Shown here piece by piece: positions 1 to 7,771 of a stretch of DNA of 54,723 nt. A program made the translations under genes and the position numbers. The notes beneath the pieces are model-generated. The model was not told where the DNA came from and searched no databases. It saw only the letters and a program-made list of their open reading frames with translations. The stretch comes from Trinickia dinghuensis (GTDB taxonomy: Bacteria > Pseudomonadota > Gammaproteobacteria > Burkholderiales > Burkholderiaceae): positions 1-54,723 of the forward strand of contig NZ_QRGA01000028.1 of the NCBI RefSeq assembly GCF_003367175.1, given 5' to 3'. Position 1 is the first letter of the stretch. The number at the start of each line of letters is the position of its first letter.

Positions 1-159
1 AACATCGCGATCGGGCCGATCCTGCTCGGCGCGGCCAAGCCCGTGCACGTGCTGACCGAATCGGCGACGGTGCGCCGCATCGTCAACATGACGGCGATGC
101 TCGTGGCGGATGTGGCTGCTATCCAGGCTTCGCCCGCTTCGGCAAAACAGCTCGGTTGA
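1..159 (+). CDS. maeB: C-terminal end of NADP-dependent malic enzyme (phosphotransacetylase-like domain), partial
   Basis: The window opens inside a reading frame that runs to a TGA at 157-159 and encodes about 52 residues. The visible part contains GPILLGAAKPVHVLT followed by TVRRIVNMTAM, which matches the end of the phosphotransacetylase-like domain at the C-terminus of large (about 760 residue) malic enzymes. Those enzymes decarboxylate malate to pyruvate with NADP. A stand-alone phosphate acetyltransferase ends in a similar way, so the exact parent is not certain. The last 15 or so residues overlap the end of the convergent AraC-type gene on the other strand by about 40 bases. Confidence 0.65.
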   Translation, partial: NIAIGPILLGAAKPVHVLTESATVRRIVNMTAMLVADVAAIQASPASAKQLG

Positions 160-1105
160 CTTGGCCCGCGCGTTCGCCGCTTTCCAGCGAAGGCGATCTG
201 GCTTCGAGCGGCAGCGGATCGTCCGCTGCCTGGCTCGCCCCTGCAAACGCTTTCCGATAAGCGGCGGGTGCGGTTTGCTTCATCGCACGGAATTGCCGAT
301 TGAAGTTGGCGGCGTTCGGAAACCCCGAGCGCGCGGCGATGACGGATATCGGCCACGAGGTACCGGCTAGCATCCGGCACGCGTGGCCGATGCGAACACG
401 ATTCAAGTACTTGCCGACGCTTTCGCCGAGGTGCTGAACGAAGTAGCGATTGAGCGTCCGCTCGGAAAGCGTCGCTGCATCGGCTAGCTCGCGCAATGTC
501 AGGCGCTCGGCGAACCGCGCGTCGATGACGCTCAGCGCGCGGTTCAGACGTTCGGGCTCGTAGCCTGACGGCCGTCCCACCTGTTCCTGATCGAACGCGG
601 CCGGGGAGGCGAGCGGCGCCGCTTCCATGTCCGCCAACTCGCACAAGACATCGAGTACGACGCTCAAGCGCTCCCTCGGCGACTTCGACAGCAGGCGGTC
701 GAGCCGCCGAACGACGGCCGATCGGGCCTTTGGAGCGAATGCGAGGCCGGATGCTCCGCGGCGCAGCAGCGTTCGAAGCGGCTCGTATTCCGGGCAGCAG
801 TCGGCGATGCGGCGCGCCCAGTCGCCGCTGAACCAGACGACGATCGCCACCTGTGGGACCCCCGCGTCGATCGATTTGTTCGAGGCCCACGTGTGCGGCA
901 GGTCCGGCGGCACGAGCACCAGATCGTTGCCCTCGTACTCGGCCACCGAGTCGCCGATATAGCGCTTGCCTCGGCTGTTCATCGTGAGCGTGAGTTCGTA
1001 CTCGGGATGGTGATGCCATTCGAACGGTATCCGCGGCAGTTTCCGGTGGTAAACGCGGATGGAGCATCCCGCATCCATCGTGACGTGTTCGTACGTCGGC
1101 TTCAT
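119..1105 (-). CDS. AraC-family transcriptional regulator with N-terminal cupin
   Basis: This 328-residue protein has an N-terminal cupin-like sensor domain, with EWHHHPEYELTL near residue 29 and the typical VPPDLPHTW turn near residue 67. Its C-terminal part, roughly residues 185-285, is an AraC/XylS double helix-turn-helix: LTLRELADAATLSERTLNRYF is helix-turn-helix 1 and ISVIAARSGFPNAANFNRQF is helix-turn-helix 2. It is transcribed away from the DUF1479 gene across about 95 bases of shared upstream DNA, so it may control that gene as well as itself. This is inference from position. The ligand is unknown. The final 40 residues look low in complexity and overlap the neighbouring malic enzyme end. 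Confidence 0.85.
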   Translation of the reverse strand: MKPTYEHVTMDAGCSIRVYHRKLPRIPFEWHHHPEYELTLTMNSRGKRYIGDSVAEYEGNDLVLVPPDLPHTWASNKSIDAGVPQVAIVVWFSGDWARRIADCCPEYEPLRTLLRRGASGLAFAPKARSAVVRRLDRLLSKSPRERLSVVLDVLCELADMEAAPLASPAAFDQEQVGRPSGYEPERLNRALSVIDARFAERLTLRELADAATLSERTLNRYFVQHLGESVGKYLNRVRIGHACRMLAGTSWPISVIAARSGFPNAANFNRQFRAMKQTAPAAYRKAFAGASQAADDPLPLEARSPSLESGERAGQVNRAVLPKRAKPG

Positions 1106-1199
1106 GTCTGAAAGCGCAAAGAGATTGTCCTAATCGTATCTCTTTTAAAGCGTGCCCGCGGCTAATCTATGCCCACTACCGGACATTTGGAGACACCCC

Positions 1200-2447
1200 G
1201 TGGAATCCCTGCATATCGAAGACCTGCCGGCCGCCATTCGCGCGGCGAAGAAGCAATTGCGCGAGTGTCTTCCCAACTACAAGGCCGTGTTCGCTCAGGT
1301 CGAGGCCGACATCCGGCGCAAGGCCGATGTCATCGTGGAAAAGCGGCGGCGCGGCGAACCGGTGATTCCGGAAATCCGGTACGCGGACATCGCGGCGGGG
1401 CAAGTGAGCGAGGCTGCGATTGCGGCGATCAAGGATTGCGGCGCATGCGTGGTGCGCGGCGTATTCGACCCGCAGCGGGCAGCGAAGTGGGATGAGGCCA
1501 TTGCCGACTACGTCGACAGCAATCGTCTGGACGGAAAGCTCGCGCATCGGGCGGAGGACAAGTATTTCGGCGATCTGGCATCGAGCAAGCCGCAAATTTA
1601 CGGCATTTACTGGTCCGGCCCGCAGATGGAGGCGCGCCAGTCGCCGGAGCTGACGGCCACGCGCGTGTTTCTGAATCGGTTATGGAAATGGGAGAGCGAA
1701 GGGCGGATTCACTTCGATCCCGAGCGCGCGCCTGCGTACGCCGATCGCCTGCGCCGGCGCCCGCCCGGTTCGGAGTCGCTCGGGCTCTCCGCGCATTGCG
1801 ACGGCGGGTCCGTCGAGCGATGGCTCGACGAGAATTTTCGCCGCGTCTACCGGCATGTGTTCAGCGGCGAGTGGCACCGCTACGATGCGTTCGATGCGGC
1901 GTACCGGCCCGAAGCGCGCGAGATCCCGTCGCCGGCCGTCTGTTCGATGTTTCGGACGTTCCAGGGGTGGACAGCGCTCACGCAGCAAGGGCCGGGCGAC
2001 GGCACCTTGCAGCTGGTGCCGATCGCGAACGCGATGGTTTATATCCTGCTGCGGGCGCTACAGGACGACGTTGCCGACGATGATCTGTGCGGTGCGATGC
2101 CGGGCCGTGCCTTGTCGATCAATTCAAAATGGCACGCACCTTTGCAGGAAGCGCTGTCGTCCATTCCGCTGATGCAGCCCGGCGATACGGTTTTTTGGCA
2201 CAGCGACGTGATTCATGCGGTCGAGGACGCCCATCGCGGGACCGGCTACAGCAACGTGATGTACATCGCAGCCGCGCCTGGGTGCTCGAAGAACGACGAA
2301 TATCTGAAGCGGCAATTGCCGGCCTTCCTGAAGGGCGAGAGCCCGCCTGACTTTCCGGCCGATCACTTCGAGACTGACTTCTCCGGCCGGGCGACGGAGG
2401 GCGCTCTGACGGAGCTTGGAAGACAGCAGTTGGGGTTCGACCTCTAG
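1200..2447 (+). CDS. DUF1479 family protein (YbiU-like, probable Fe(II)/2-oxoglutarate oxygenase fold)
   Basis: The protein is about 415 residues from the GTG at 1200, close to the length of E. coli YbiU. I chose this start because GGAGA lies 6-7 bases upstream and the conserved N-terminus [18 protein letters not shown] follows at once; a GTG at 1152 is also open but has no clear ribosome site. Family marks include [14 protein letters not shown] and CVVRGVFD. A His and Asp pair typical of 2-oxoglutarate oxygenases fits LSAHCDGGS, and [12 protein letters not shown] carries the distal His region. The family's substrate is not established. The gene is divergent from the AraC-type regulator. Confidence 0.85.
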   Translation: MESLHIEDLPAAIRAAKKQLRECLPNYKAVFAQVEADIRRKADVIVEKRRRGEPVIPEIRYADIAAGQVSEAAIAAIKDCGACVVRGVFDPQRAAKWDEAIADYVDSNRLDGKLAHRAEDKYFGDLASSKPQIYGIYWSGPQMEARQSPELTATRVFLNRLWKWESEGRIHFDPERAPAYADRLRRRPPGSESLGLSAHCDGGSVERWLDENFRRVYRHVFSGEWHRYDAFDAAYRPEAREIPSPAVCSMFRTFQGWTALTQQGPGDGTLQLVPIANAMVYILLRALQDDVADDDLCGAMPGRALSINSKWHAPLQEALSSIPLMQPGDTVFWHSDVIHAVEDAHRGTGYSNVMYIAAAPGCSKNDEYLKRQLPAFLKGESPPDFPADHFETDFSGRATEGALTELGRQQLGFDL

Positions 2448-2540
2448 CCGGCTGCGGCGAAGCACGGTATTCAAGGCGGCCTCGGGCGCGATGTCGGATG
2501 CGATAATGCAGCCTTACGGCCGCATAGAACGACGCACGAC

Positions 2541-3944
2541 ATGACAAACAAACCCACAGCTACATCCTTCAGCGAGCTCCCGCTCGCGCCCGCCGTGCTC
2601 GCCAATCTAGATCGGCTCGGCTACGTCGCCATGACGCCGATCCAGGCGATGAGCCTGCCGGTCGCGCTCGCCGGGCATGACCTCATCGCGCAGGCCAAGA
2701 CCGGCAGCGGAAAGACCGCGGCCTTCTCGCTCGCATTGCTGGCACGGCTCGATGCGCGCCGCTACGCCGTGCAAGCGATGGTCCTATGCCCGACCCGGGA
2801 GCTTGCCGATCAGGTCACGCAGGAAATCCGCCGCCTCGCGCGCGCCGAGGAAAACATCAAGGTGCTGACGCTGTGCGGCGGCACGCCGATGGCGCCGCAA
2901 ACCGCCAGCCTCGAACATGGCGCGCATATCGTCGTCGGTACGCCCGGCCGCATCATGGATCACCTGGAGCGCGGCACCCTTGGCCTCGATGCACTGAATA
3001 CGCTCGTGCTGGACGAGGCGGACCGGATGCTCGACATGGGCTTCTACGACGATATCGCGAAAGTTGCGAGTCAATGCCCCAAGGAGCGTCAAACGTTGCT
3101 GTTCTCCGCGACCTATCCGGAAGGTATCGCCAAACTGAGCCAGCGATTCCTGCGCAACCCGAAGGAAGTGAGGCTCGAAGAGCGCCACGACGACACTAAA
3201 ATCCGCCAGCGCTTCTACGAAGTGACGGAGGACGAGCGGCTGCACGCCGTCGGCCTGTTGCTCAATCACTATCGTCCCGTGAGCACGCTAGCGTTCTGCA
3301 ACACGAAACAGCAATGCCGAGACCTGCTCGACGTGCTGCGCGCGCAGGGCTTTCATGCGCTGGCATTGCACGGCGAACTCGATCAGCGGGAACGCGATCA
3401 GGTGCTGATTCAATTCGCGAACCGCAGCTGTTCGGTGCTGGTCGCCACCGACGTCGCCGCGCGCGGTCTCGACGTGGCTCAGCTCGAAGCGGTCATCAAC
3501 GTCGACGTGACGCCCGATCCCCAAGTGCACGTGCATCGGATCGGCCGTACCGGGCGTGCGGATCAGGAAGGCTGGGCTTTGAGTCTGGCCAGCATGAACG
3601 AAATGGGGCGGGTCGGCGGCATCGAGCAGGCGCAAAAGCGCGATGTCGAATGGCATCCGCTTGCCGAACTCGAGGCCCCGGACACCGCACCGCTGCGGCC
3701 GCCGATGGAAACGCTGCAGATCCTCGGCGGACGCAAAGAGAAGATTCGTCCCGGCGACGTGCTCGGCGCGCTGACCGGGGAAGCCGGCTTCAGTGGCGCA
3801 CAGATCGGCAAGATCAACGTGACCGAATTTTCGACCTACGTCGCGGTCGAACGCAGCATCGCGCGCGAAGCGGTGCGCAAGCTCAGCGCCGGCAAGGTGA
3901 AGGGCAAGAAGGTGAAGGTCCGCCTAATGGACGATTGGCATTGA
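2541..3944 (+). CDS. dbpA: ATP-dependent RNA helicase DbpA
   Basis: This 467-residue DEAD-box helicase has the expected motifs in order: a Q-motif region (MTPIQAMSLPVAL), motif I AKTGSGKT at residues 52-59, motif Ia PTRELADQV, motif II DEAD, motif III SAT and motif VI HRIGRTGR. The C-terminal 75 residues (GDVLGALTGEAGFSGAQIGK onward) form the DbpA RNA-binding domain, which in this family recognises hairpin 92 of 23S rRNA. The protein therefore probably acts in late assembly of the large ribosomal subunit. Length and domain order are normal. It stands alone, with short flanks on both sides. Confidence 0.95.
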   Translation: MTNKPTATSFSELPLAPAVLANLDRLGYVAMTPIQAMSLPVALAGHDLIAQAKTGSGKTAAFSLALLARLDARRYAVQAMVLCPTRELADQVTQEIRRLARAEENIKVLTLCGGTPMAPQTASLEHGAHIVVGTPGRIMDHLERGTLGLDALNTLVLDEADRMLDMGFYDDIAKVASQCPKERQTLLFSATYPEGIAKLSQRFLRNPKEVRLEERHDDTKIRQRFYEVTEDERLHAVGLLLNHYRPVSTLAFCNTKQQCRDLLDVLRAQGFHALALHGELDQRERDQVLIQFANRSCSVLVATDVAARGLDVAQLEAVINVDVTPDPQVHVHRIGRTGRADQEGWALSLASMNEMGRVGGIEQAQKRDVEWHPLAELEAPDTAPLRPPMETLQILGGRKEKIRPGDVLGALTGEAGFSGAQIGKINVTEFSTYVAVERSIAREAVRKLSAGKVKGKKVKVRLMDDWH

Positions 3945-4051
3945 TATGCGCTGATATGCGTTGATAGGCCGAGCCGGGCGGCAATAAATAAAATTTCACG
4001 ATCGAGCCGCCCGCACCACAATATTTCGCCTCCCGGATCGTCATCACGGGT

Positions 4052-4633
4052 ATGGCCCCACCGAACACTCCACCTCCGTTGACCGAGCAGAACCGAGAGA
4101 TCGCCGACGCGATCGCTCGCGAGCGCCCGCGGCTGCGCAATTTCATCCGCCGGCGCGTCATCGATCAAGACGAAGCCGAAGACATTCTTCAGGACGTTTT
4201 CGAAGAACTGGTGGAGGCTTGGCGGCTGCCCGACCCCCTTGAGCAGGTTGGCGCGTGGCTGTTTCGCGTGGCTAGAAACCGAATCGTCGACCGTTTCCGC
4301 AAGAAGAAGGAAGTGCCTCTGCCCGATGTTGCGGCCGATACGGACGAAACCGACGGCGAGTATCGCCTAGATCTCGCGTTGCCCTCGGCCGATGCCGGAC
4401 CGGAAGCCGCTTACGCACGCGCGGCGCTGCTCGATACGCTGCACGCCGCGCTCGACGAGTTGCCCGCCAACCAGCGGGAGGTCTTCATCGCCCACGAATT
4501 GGATGGGTGCAGCTTCAAGGAAATGGCGGCCGCGACCGGCGTCGGCATCAATACGCTGCTCGCGCGCAAGCGATATGCGGTGCTGCATCTGCGCGAGCGT
4601 TTGCAATCGTCCTACGACGGACTCGAGATTTGA
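4052..4633 (+). CDS. ECF-type RNA polymerase sigma factor
   Basis: This 193-residue protein has a sigma-70 region 2 around residues 25-95 (RLRNFIRRRVIDQDEAEDIL, then AWLFRVARNRIVDRFRKK) and a region 4 around residues 125-180 (ELPANQREVFIAHELDGCSF, then EMAAATGVGINTLLARKRYA). A 30-residue acidic linker joins them. It is followed 16 bases later by a small membrane protein gene, then a ferredoxin gene and a 78-residue gene, which look like one operon. No classic anti-sigma factor is present; the small membrane protein is the only candidate, and its sequence does not resemble a zinc-binding anti-sigma factor. Confidence 0.9.
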   Translation: MAPPNTPPPLTEQNREIADAIARERPRLRNFIRRRVIDQDEAEDILQDVFEELVEAWRLPDPLEQVGAWLFRVARNRIVDRFRKKKEVPLPDVAADTDETDGEYRLDLALPSADAGPEAAYARAALLDTLHAALDELPANQREVFIAHELDGCSFKEMAAATGVGINTLLARKRYAVLHLRERLQSSYDGLEI

Positions 4634-4649
4634 ACCGAAGGAGAGAGAA

Positions 4650-4964
4650 ATGAAGTTTCGCCGGAAATTATTGATCAAGGTGCCGCTGATCGTGCTGATC
4701 ATCGTGGTGGTCGGCTGGATCGTCATGAGTTTGTGGAATTGGATCATCCCGACCCTCGTGGTCGGCGCGCATGCGATCGATTATCCGCGCGCGATCGGCT
4801 TGCTCGTCCTTTGCCGGATCCTATTCGGCGGATTCCGCGGACGCGGCGGCTGTCATCGGCACGGGCATTGGCAGCACTGGCAACGGATGACCGAGCAGGA
4901 GCGCGAGCGGCTTCGCAATGATTCGGCACCGGCACCGCGCGGGAGCGAGGGGACCGGCCTATGA
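4650..4964 (+). CDS. Small membrane protein in the ECF sigma operon
   Basis: The ATG at 4650 follows a strong ribosome site (AAGGAG at 4638-4643) and gives 104 residues. The first 70 residues hold two hydrophobic segments, about residues 8-36 (LLIKVPLIVLIIVVVGWIVM and following) and about 44-63. The C-terminal part is hydrophilic and begins with a His/Gly-rich stretch (GRGGCHRHGHWQHW) that could bind a metal. It overlaps the ferredoxin gene by ATGA, so the two are translationally coupled. The placement right after an ECF sigma factor suggests a signalling or anti-sigma role, but nothing in the sequence proves it. Confidence 0.75.
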   Translation: MKFRRKLLIKVPLIVLIIVVVGWIVMSLWNWIIPTLVVGAHAIDYPRAIGLLVLCRILFGGFRGRGGCHRHGHWQHWQRMTEQERERLRNDSAPAPRGSEGTGL

Positions 4965-5257
4965 CACGGAATGTCTCGGCTTCCTGCAAACAGGAGCCCG
5001 GTGTCATCGTGCCTAGCGTCGATTTCGCCCGCTGCGAAGGCAAAGCGGATTGCGCGGCCGTCTGTCCCGAGAATGTATTCGATATTCGCCGCATCGATGC
5101 GACCGACTACCAGAAGCTGCGCCCATTGCAACGGTTCAAGCTGCGCGTGCACGGCATGAAAGTCGCCTACACGCCGCGCGCGGACGCGTGCCGAGCCTGC
5201 GGACTATGTGTATCGGCGTGCCCCGAGCATGCGATCACGCTCGTGAGGATGCGCTGA
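4961..5257 (+). CDS. 4Fe-4S dicluster-type ferredoxin family protein
   Basis: This 98-residue protein has two iron-sulfur motifs. The C-terminal one is complete (ACRACGLCVSACPE, a CX2CX2CX3CP motif). The N-terminal one, at residues 25-36, reads C-EGKAD-C-AAV-CP, that is CX5CX3CP, so the middle cysteine of the usual CX2CX2C is absent. That pattern would favour one [4Fe-4S] and one [3Fe-4S] cluster, as in seven-iron ferredoxins. A 30-residue insertion lies between the two motifs. The start codon overlaps the stop of the small membrane protein gene (ATGA). The role is probably electron transfer, but the partner is unknown. Confidence 0.85.
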   Translation: MTRNVSASCKQEPGVIVPSVDFARCEGKADCAAVCPENVFDIRRIDATDYQKLRPLQRFKLRVHGMKVAYTPRADACRACGLCVSACPEHAITLVRMR

Positions 5258-5298
5258 ACCTGAATAACTCGCCCTACATCTCGGCGGAGGAAAAGCCC

Positions 5299-5535
5299 AT
5301 GCTGAGTCCACATGAATTGTCCACGTTGATGCTCGTCCGTAGCGCGCCCGACCAGATCGACATGACGCGCGTCGAACTCGATACGCTCATGGATTGCCGG
5401 CTCATCTCGCTCGAGTCGCCTGTCGGCGAGCGGCGCCGTCCGGTACTGACGTCGGCCGGTGCGCATCTGCTGGATGCCGCCGCACGCCTGGCGGAAATCG
5501 GATTCGACGACGAGGTCGATTTTCACACGTTTTGA
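5299..5535 (+). CDS. Small hypothetical protein, last gene of the ECF operon
   Basis: The ATG at 5299 is preceded by CGGAGG at 5284-5289 and opens a 78-residue frame. The protein is acidic, has no cysteines apart from one (DCRLISLE), no signal peptide and no membrane segment. It reads like a short winged-helix or regulator fragment (MLSPHELSTLMLVR, then VLTSAGAHLLDAAARLAEIG), which resembles the end of a MarR-like wing, but it is too short for a firm assignment. It lies 41 bases after the ferredoxin gene and is probably co-transcribed with it. Confidence 0.6.
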   Translation: MLSPHELSTLMLVRSAPDQIDMTRVELDTLMDCRLISLESPVGERRRPVLTSAGAHLLDAAARLAEIGFDDEVDFHTF

Positions 5536-5695
5536 ATCGCACTCATTGTCGCGTTCGTGGCGCAATCGAGCCGCAATATCGTAAGATGCCCGAGTAAAGC
5601 AAGATGACGCCTGAGACGGCGTCCAATTGGAGTGAGGCTGTTCCGTCAAGTCGGTTGGTCGGCTATTTTGCGTCCTTGAATGGGGTGAAAGATAG

Positions 5696-6475
5696 ATGGA
5701 CACGGAATTTGCAAAATTCCCCGCCTACTTCTACGGATACGACGAAATAGAAACGTTTTGTCTATCCAAAAGAGAGGAGTTGGTCGAGGATCGGGTAGGC
5801 TTGATTTTGGGTGTCTTGCGCGGAGGCGGCATTCCTGCGCTCATGCTGTCCCAAATGTTGGGCGTTCCCGTGGATTTCGTGTACTACAGCCGCCGTGAAG
5901 CCCGGGCTGAAATAAAGAATGAGGAAGTGTTTTTCACCATTAACGCTTGCGTCGCGGAGGGCAAGAGGATTCTGCTCGTGGAGGATATGGCGGGCGTCGG
6001 ACGAACGCTGATCAATTGCCTGGAATATTTGCGTTCCTTGGTCGAGGATCAGTCTCTAATCAAAGTGCTCACGCTGGTGCACCACGAAAATAGCAGGGCG
6101 AGACCTGACTACTGCAAAGACTGCTCGGGCGTTCGCGCGATTTTGCCGTGGGAGAGATACGTCACCGGCAGCCTATGCTTGGATGATTTCGTCCAGGTGG
6201 GGGAGGCGTTGATCGACGATCAGCGCTACAAAAAGACGCTGGCCATCCACGATCCCGCTATTTCGATGAGCTTGCGGCGCGAGTGGGTGGTGGACTGTCA
6301 TTTGGAATTCGATGGTGACTACAATTTAACCTTGGAGGCGGTCGAAACCATCGGGCCCGAGGAAATTTACTGTAATAACGAGTCGTTAATAATTTGGTTA
6401 TTGAATAAATTTCCGTTTGTTGTGATGTATAAGGTGATCGACCAAAGAAGATATAGAATAAGCCCGCTGGATTGA
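5696..6475 (+). CDS. Phosphoribosyltransferase-like protein with extra C-terminal domain
   Basis: The 259-residue protein has a type I phosphoribosyltransferase core in residues 30-140. The phosphoribosyl pyrophosphate loop is RILLVEDMAGVGRTLI at residues 91-106, with the acidic pair ED at 96-97, and a glycine-rich turn LRGGGIPA lies at 41-48. Residues 170-259 (from DDQRYKK) form an additional domain I do not recognise. Base composition falls toward the 3' end, with AT-rich codons over the last 100 bases, unlike the neighbours, which hints at horizontal transfer. The gene stands alone, with a 160-base leader upstream. The substrate base cannot be deduced. Confidence 0.75.
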   Translation: MDTEFAKFPAYFYGYDEIETFCLSKREELVEDRVGLILGVLRGGGIPALMLSQMLGVPVDFVYYSRREARAEIKNEEVFFTINACVAEGKRILLVEDMAGVGRTLINCLEYLRSLVEDQSLIKVLTLVHHENSRARPDYCKDCSGVRAILPWERYVTGSLCLDDFVQVGEALIDDQRYKKTLAIHDPAISMSLRREWVVDCHLEFDGDYNLTLEAVETIGPEEIYCNNESLIIWLLNKFPFVVMYKVIDQRRYRISPLD

Positions 6476-6548
6476 GCGTTGAGTGGCCTCCGTGCAATCG
6501 TTGCGCACGATCGACCCCCGTCGCAACGCGACCCGGTCGATCGCAAGG

Positions 6549-6998
6549 CTACTTCCTGCGCCGCTGACCGATGAGCTTCACGATATCGGTCGTCGGCCGG
6601 CTGGTGATGAGGCGAGCGATGTCGTCCACGTGAACCCAGCGGCACCGGGATATTTCGTTGCTCGGGCGCGCTTTGGCACGATCCGAAATTTCGCAGAAGA
6701 ACACATGGTGATGCTTTTGTTTGCCGCGGAAGTCGAACAGGTGCCTGGCCGACTTCCCCGATAGTTGTGTTTCTTCCTTGAGTTCTCGGAGGGCGGCGTC
6801 CAAGCGGCGTTCTCCGCGCTTGAGGATCCCGCCCGGCAAAGCCCACTTCGATTCAGATTGACTGCGTGCGACCAAGAGGATTCGCTTACCTCTGCGACAG
6901 ATCACGGTGGCGCGTTTCTTCAAACCGAACTCCTGCTTATGCTCCAGACGTTTTCGAGGCACGCTCGAGGCGACGGCGTATCGGGCGATCCCTGACAT
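6549..6998 (-). CDS. NUDIX hydrolase
   Basis: I chose the ATG at 6998 because AGGA lies nine bases upstream on this strand; the open frame extends to 7130 but has no better site. The protein is 149 residues. The Nudix box sits at residues 57-79, G-x5-E-x7-REL-x-EE, with the catalytic REXXEE element intact (RELKEE at 71-76). The small residue G near the end of the box is replaced by Q at 78. Members hydrolyse nucleoside diphosphates linked to another group; here the substrate is unknown. It is convergent with the phosphoribosyltransferase-like gene, 73 bases away. Confidence 0.85.
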   Translation of the reverse strand: MSGIARYAVASSVPRKRLEHKQEFGLKKRATVICRRGKRILLVARSQSESKWALPGGILKRGERRLDAALRELKEETQLSGKSARHLFDFRGKQKHHHVFFCEISDRAKARPSNEISRCRWVHVDDIARLITSRPTTDIVKLIGQRRRK

Positions 6999-7130
6999 TG
7001 CCGAGCATCCTAATACAGAACGGCGGAGGCTGGCGATATAGGGAAGCGAGGGCGATGCGCCGCGCGACATTTTCCAGTATTTCATCAAGATGTCACGATC
7101 TTTGCGTGGCTCCCGGTGCGGTAAAAACAA

Positions 7131-7145
7131 TATATACTGTATATA
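7131..7145. promoter_or_regulatory. Perfect inverted repeat, candidate operator for the ribbon-helix-helix gene
   Basis: TATATACTGTATATA is a perfect palindrome with seven-base arms around one central T. It lies 24 bases before the ATG at 7170, where a -10 element or start site would fall, in an otherwise GC-rich region. Ribbon-helix-helix proteins commonly repress their own gene through such sites, so autoregulation is a reasonable inference. Confidence 0.45.
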
Positions 7146-7169
7146 CCGTTTCTAGACCGAGAGGTGACC

Positions 7170-7628
7170 ATGACCGCCGAAGCCGCAAGCAAGACCACCA
7201 AGAAGACGTCCCGACTTCCGAAGCCGCAAGCGGCGGAAGTGGACGCAACGAAATCCGCGAAGCCCGCCGGGGAAGCCGAAGCGGGCAAGTCCAAGCGCGC
7301 GAAGTCCGTACCGAAGTCCGCACCGAACGGGACGCAGGCCGTTAGCGCAACCGCGGACGCCGTCGCCGGTGAAGAGTCCGGAAAGGGCAAGCTCAAGCGC
7401 GCGAAGAAAGAAAAGGTCGTGCGTGACAGTTTCACGATGCCCCAGACCGATTACGAGCGCATCGCGCTGCTCAAGCGCAAGTGCCTCGACGCCGGCGTGG
7501 CGGTCAAGAAAAGCGAATTGCTGCGCGCAGGCCTCCAACTGCTGGAAGCGGCGCCGCCGAAGCGCCTGCTGGCAGCGATCTCGGCGCTCGAAGCCGTGAA
7601 GACGGGCCGCCCCGCCAAAGGCGAATGA
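7170..7628 (+). CDS. Lys/Ala-rich protein with C-terminal ribbon-helix-helix-like domain
   Basis: The ATG at 7170 is used here because GAGAGG lies five bases upstream; a GTG six bases earlier overlaps that site. The protein is 152 residues. Residues 1-90 are low complexity, rich in Lys, Ala, Ser and Pro, like histone H1-type tails. The remaining part has a strand (VRDSFTMPQTDYERI) then two helices (ALLKRKCLDAGV and KKSELLRAGLQLLEA), which is the pattern of a ribbon-helix-helix DNA-binding fold. It therefore probably binds DNA, perhaps as a nucleoid-associated protein. A palindromic site sits just upstream. Confidence 0.7.
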   Translation: MTAEAASKTTKKTSRLPKPQAAEVDATKSAKPAGEAEAGKSKRAKSVPKSAPNGTQAVSATADAVAGEESGKGKLKRAKKEKVVRDSFTMPQTDYERIALLKRKCLDAGVAVKKSELLRAGLQLLEAAPPKRLLAAISALEAVKTGRPAKGE

Positions 7629-7771
7629 GGCGCGCCACGTGCGCGTAGCCCGAGGGTGCCGCCCGTTGTCGTGAGACTGTCGGTCGGCACCGTCGCGCTT
7701 CCGGCCACCAATAGGAGGGAGGGCGCCTGCGTTCTCCCAGCGAGGTATCCGGACGAATCTTCAAATCCGCG

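Noticed and set aside
2127-2144. Sigma-54-like sequence TGGCACGCACCTTTGCA
   Set aside because: The spacing between GG and GC is one base too long and it lies within the coding region of the DUF1479 gene.
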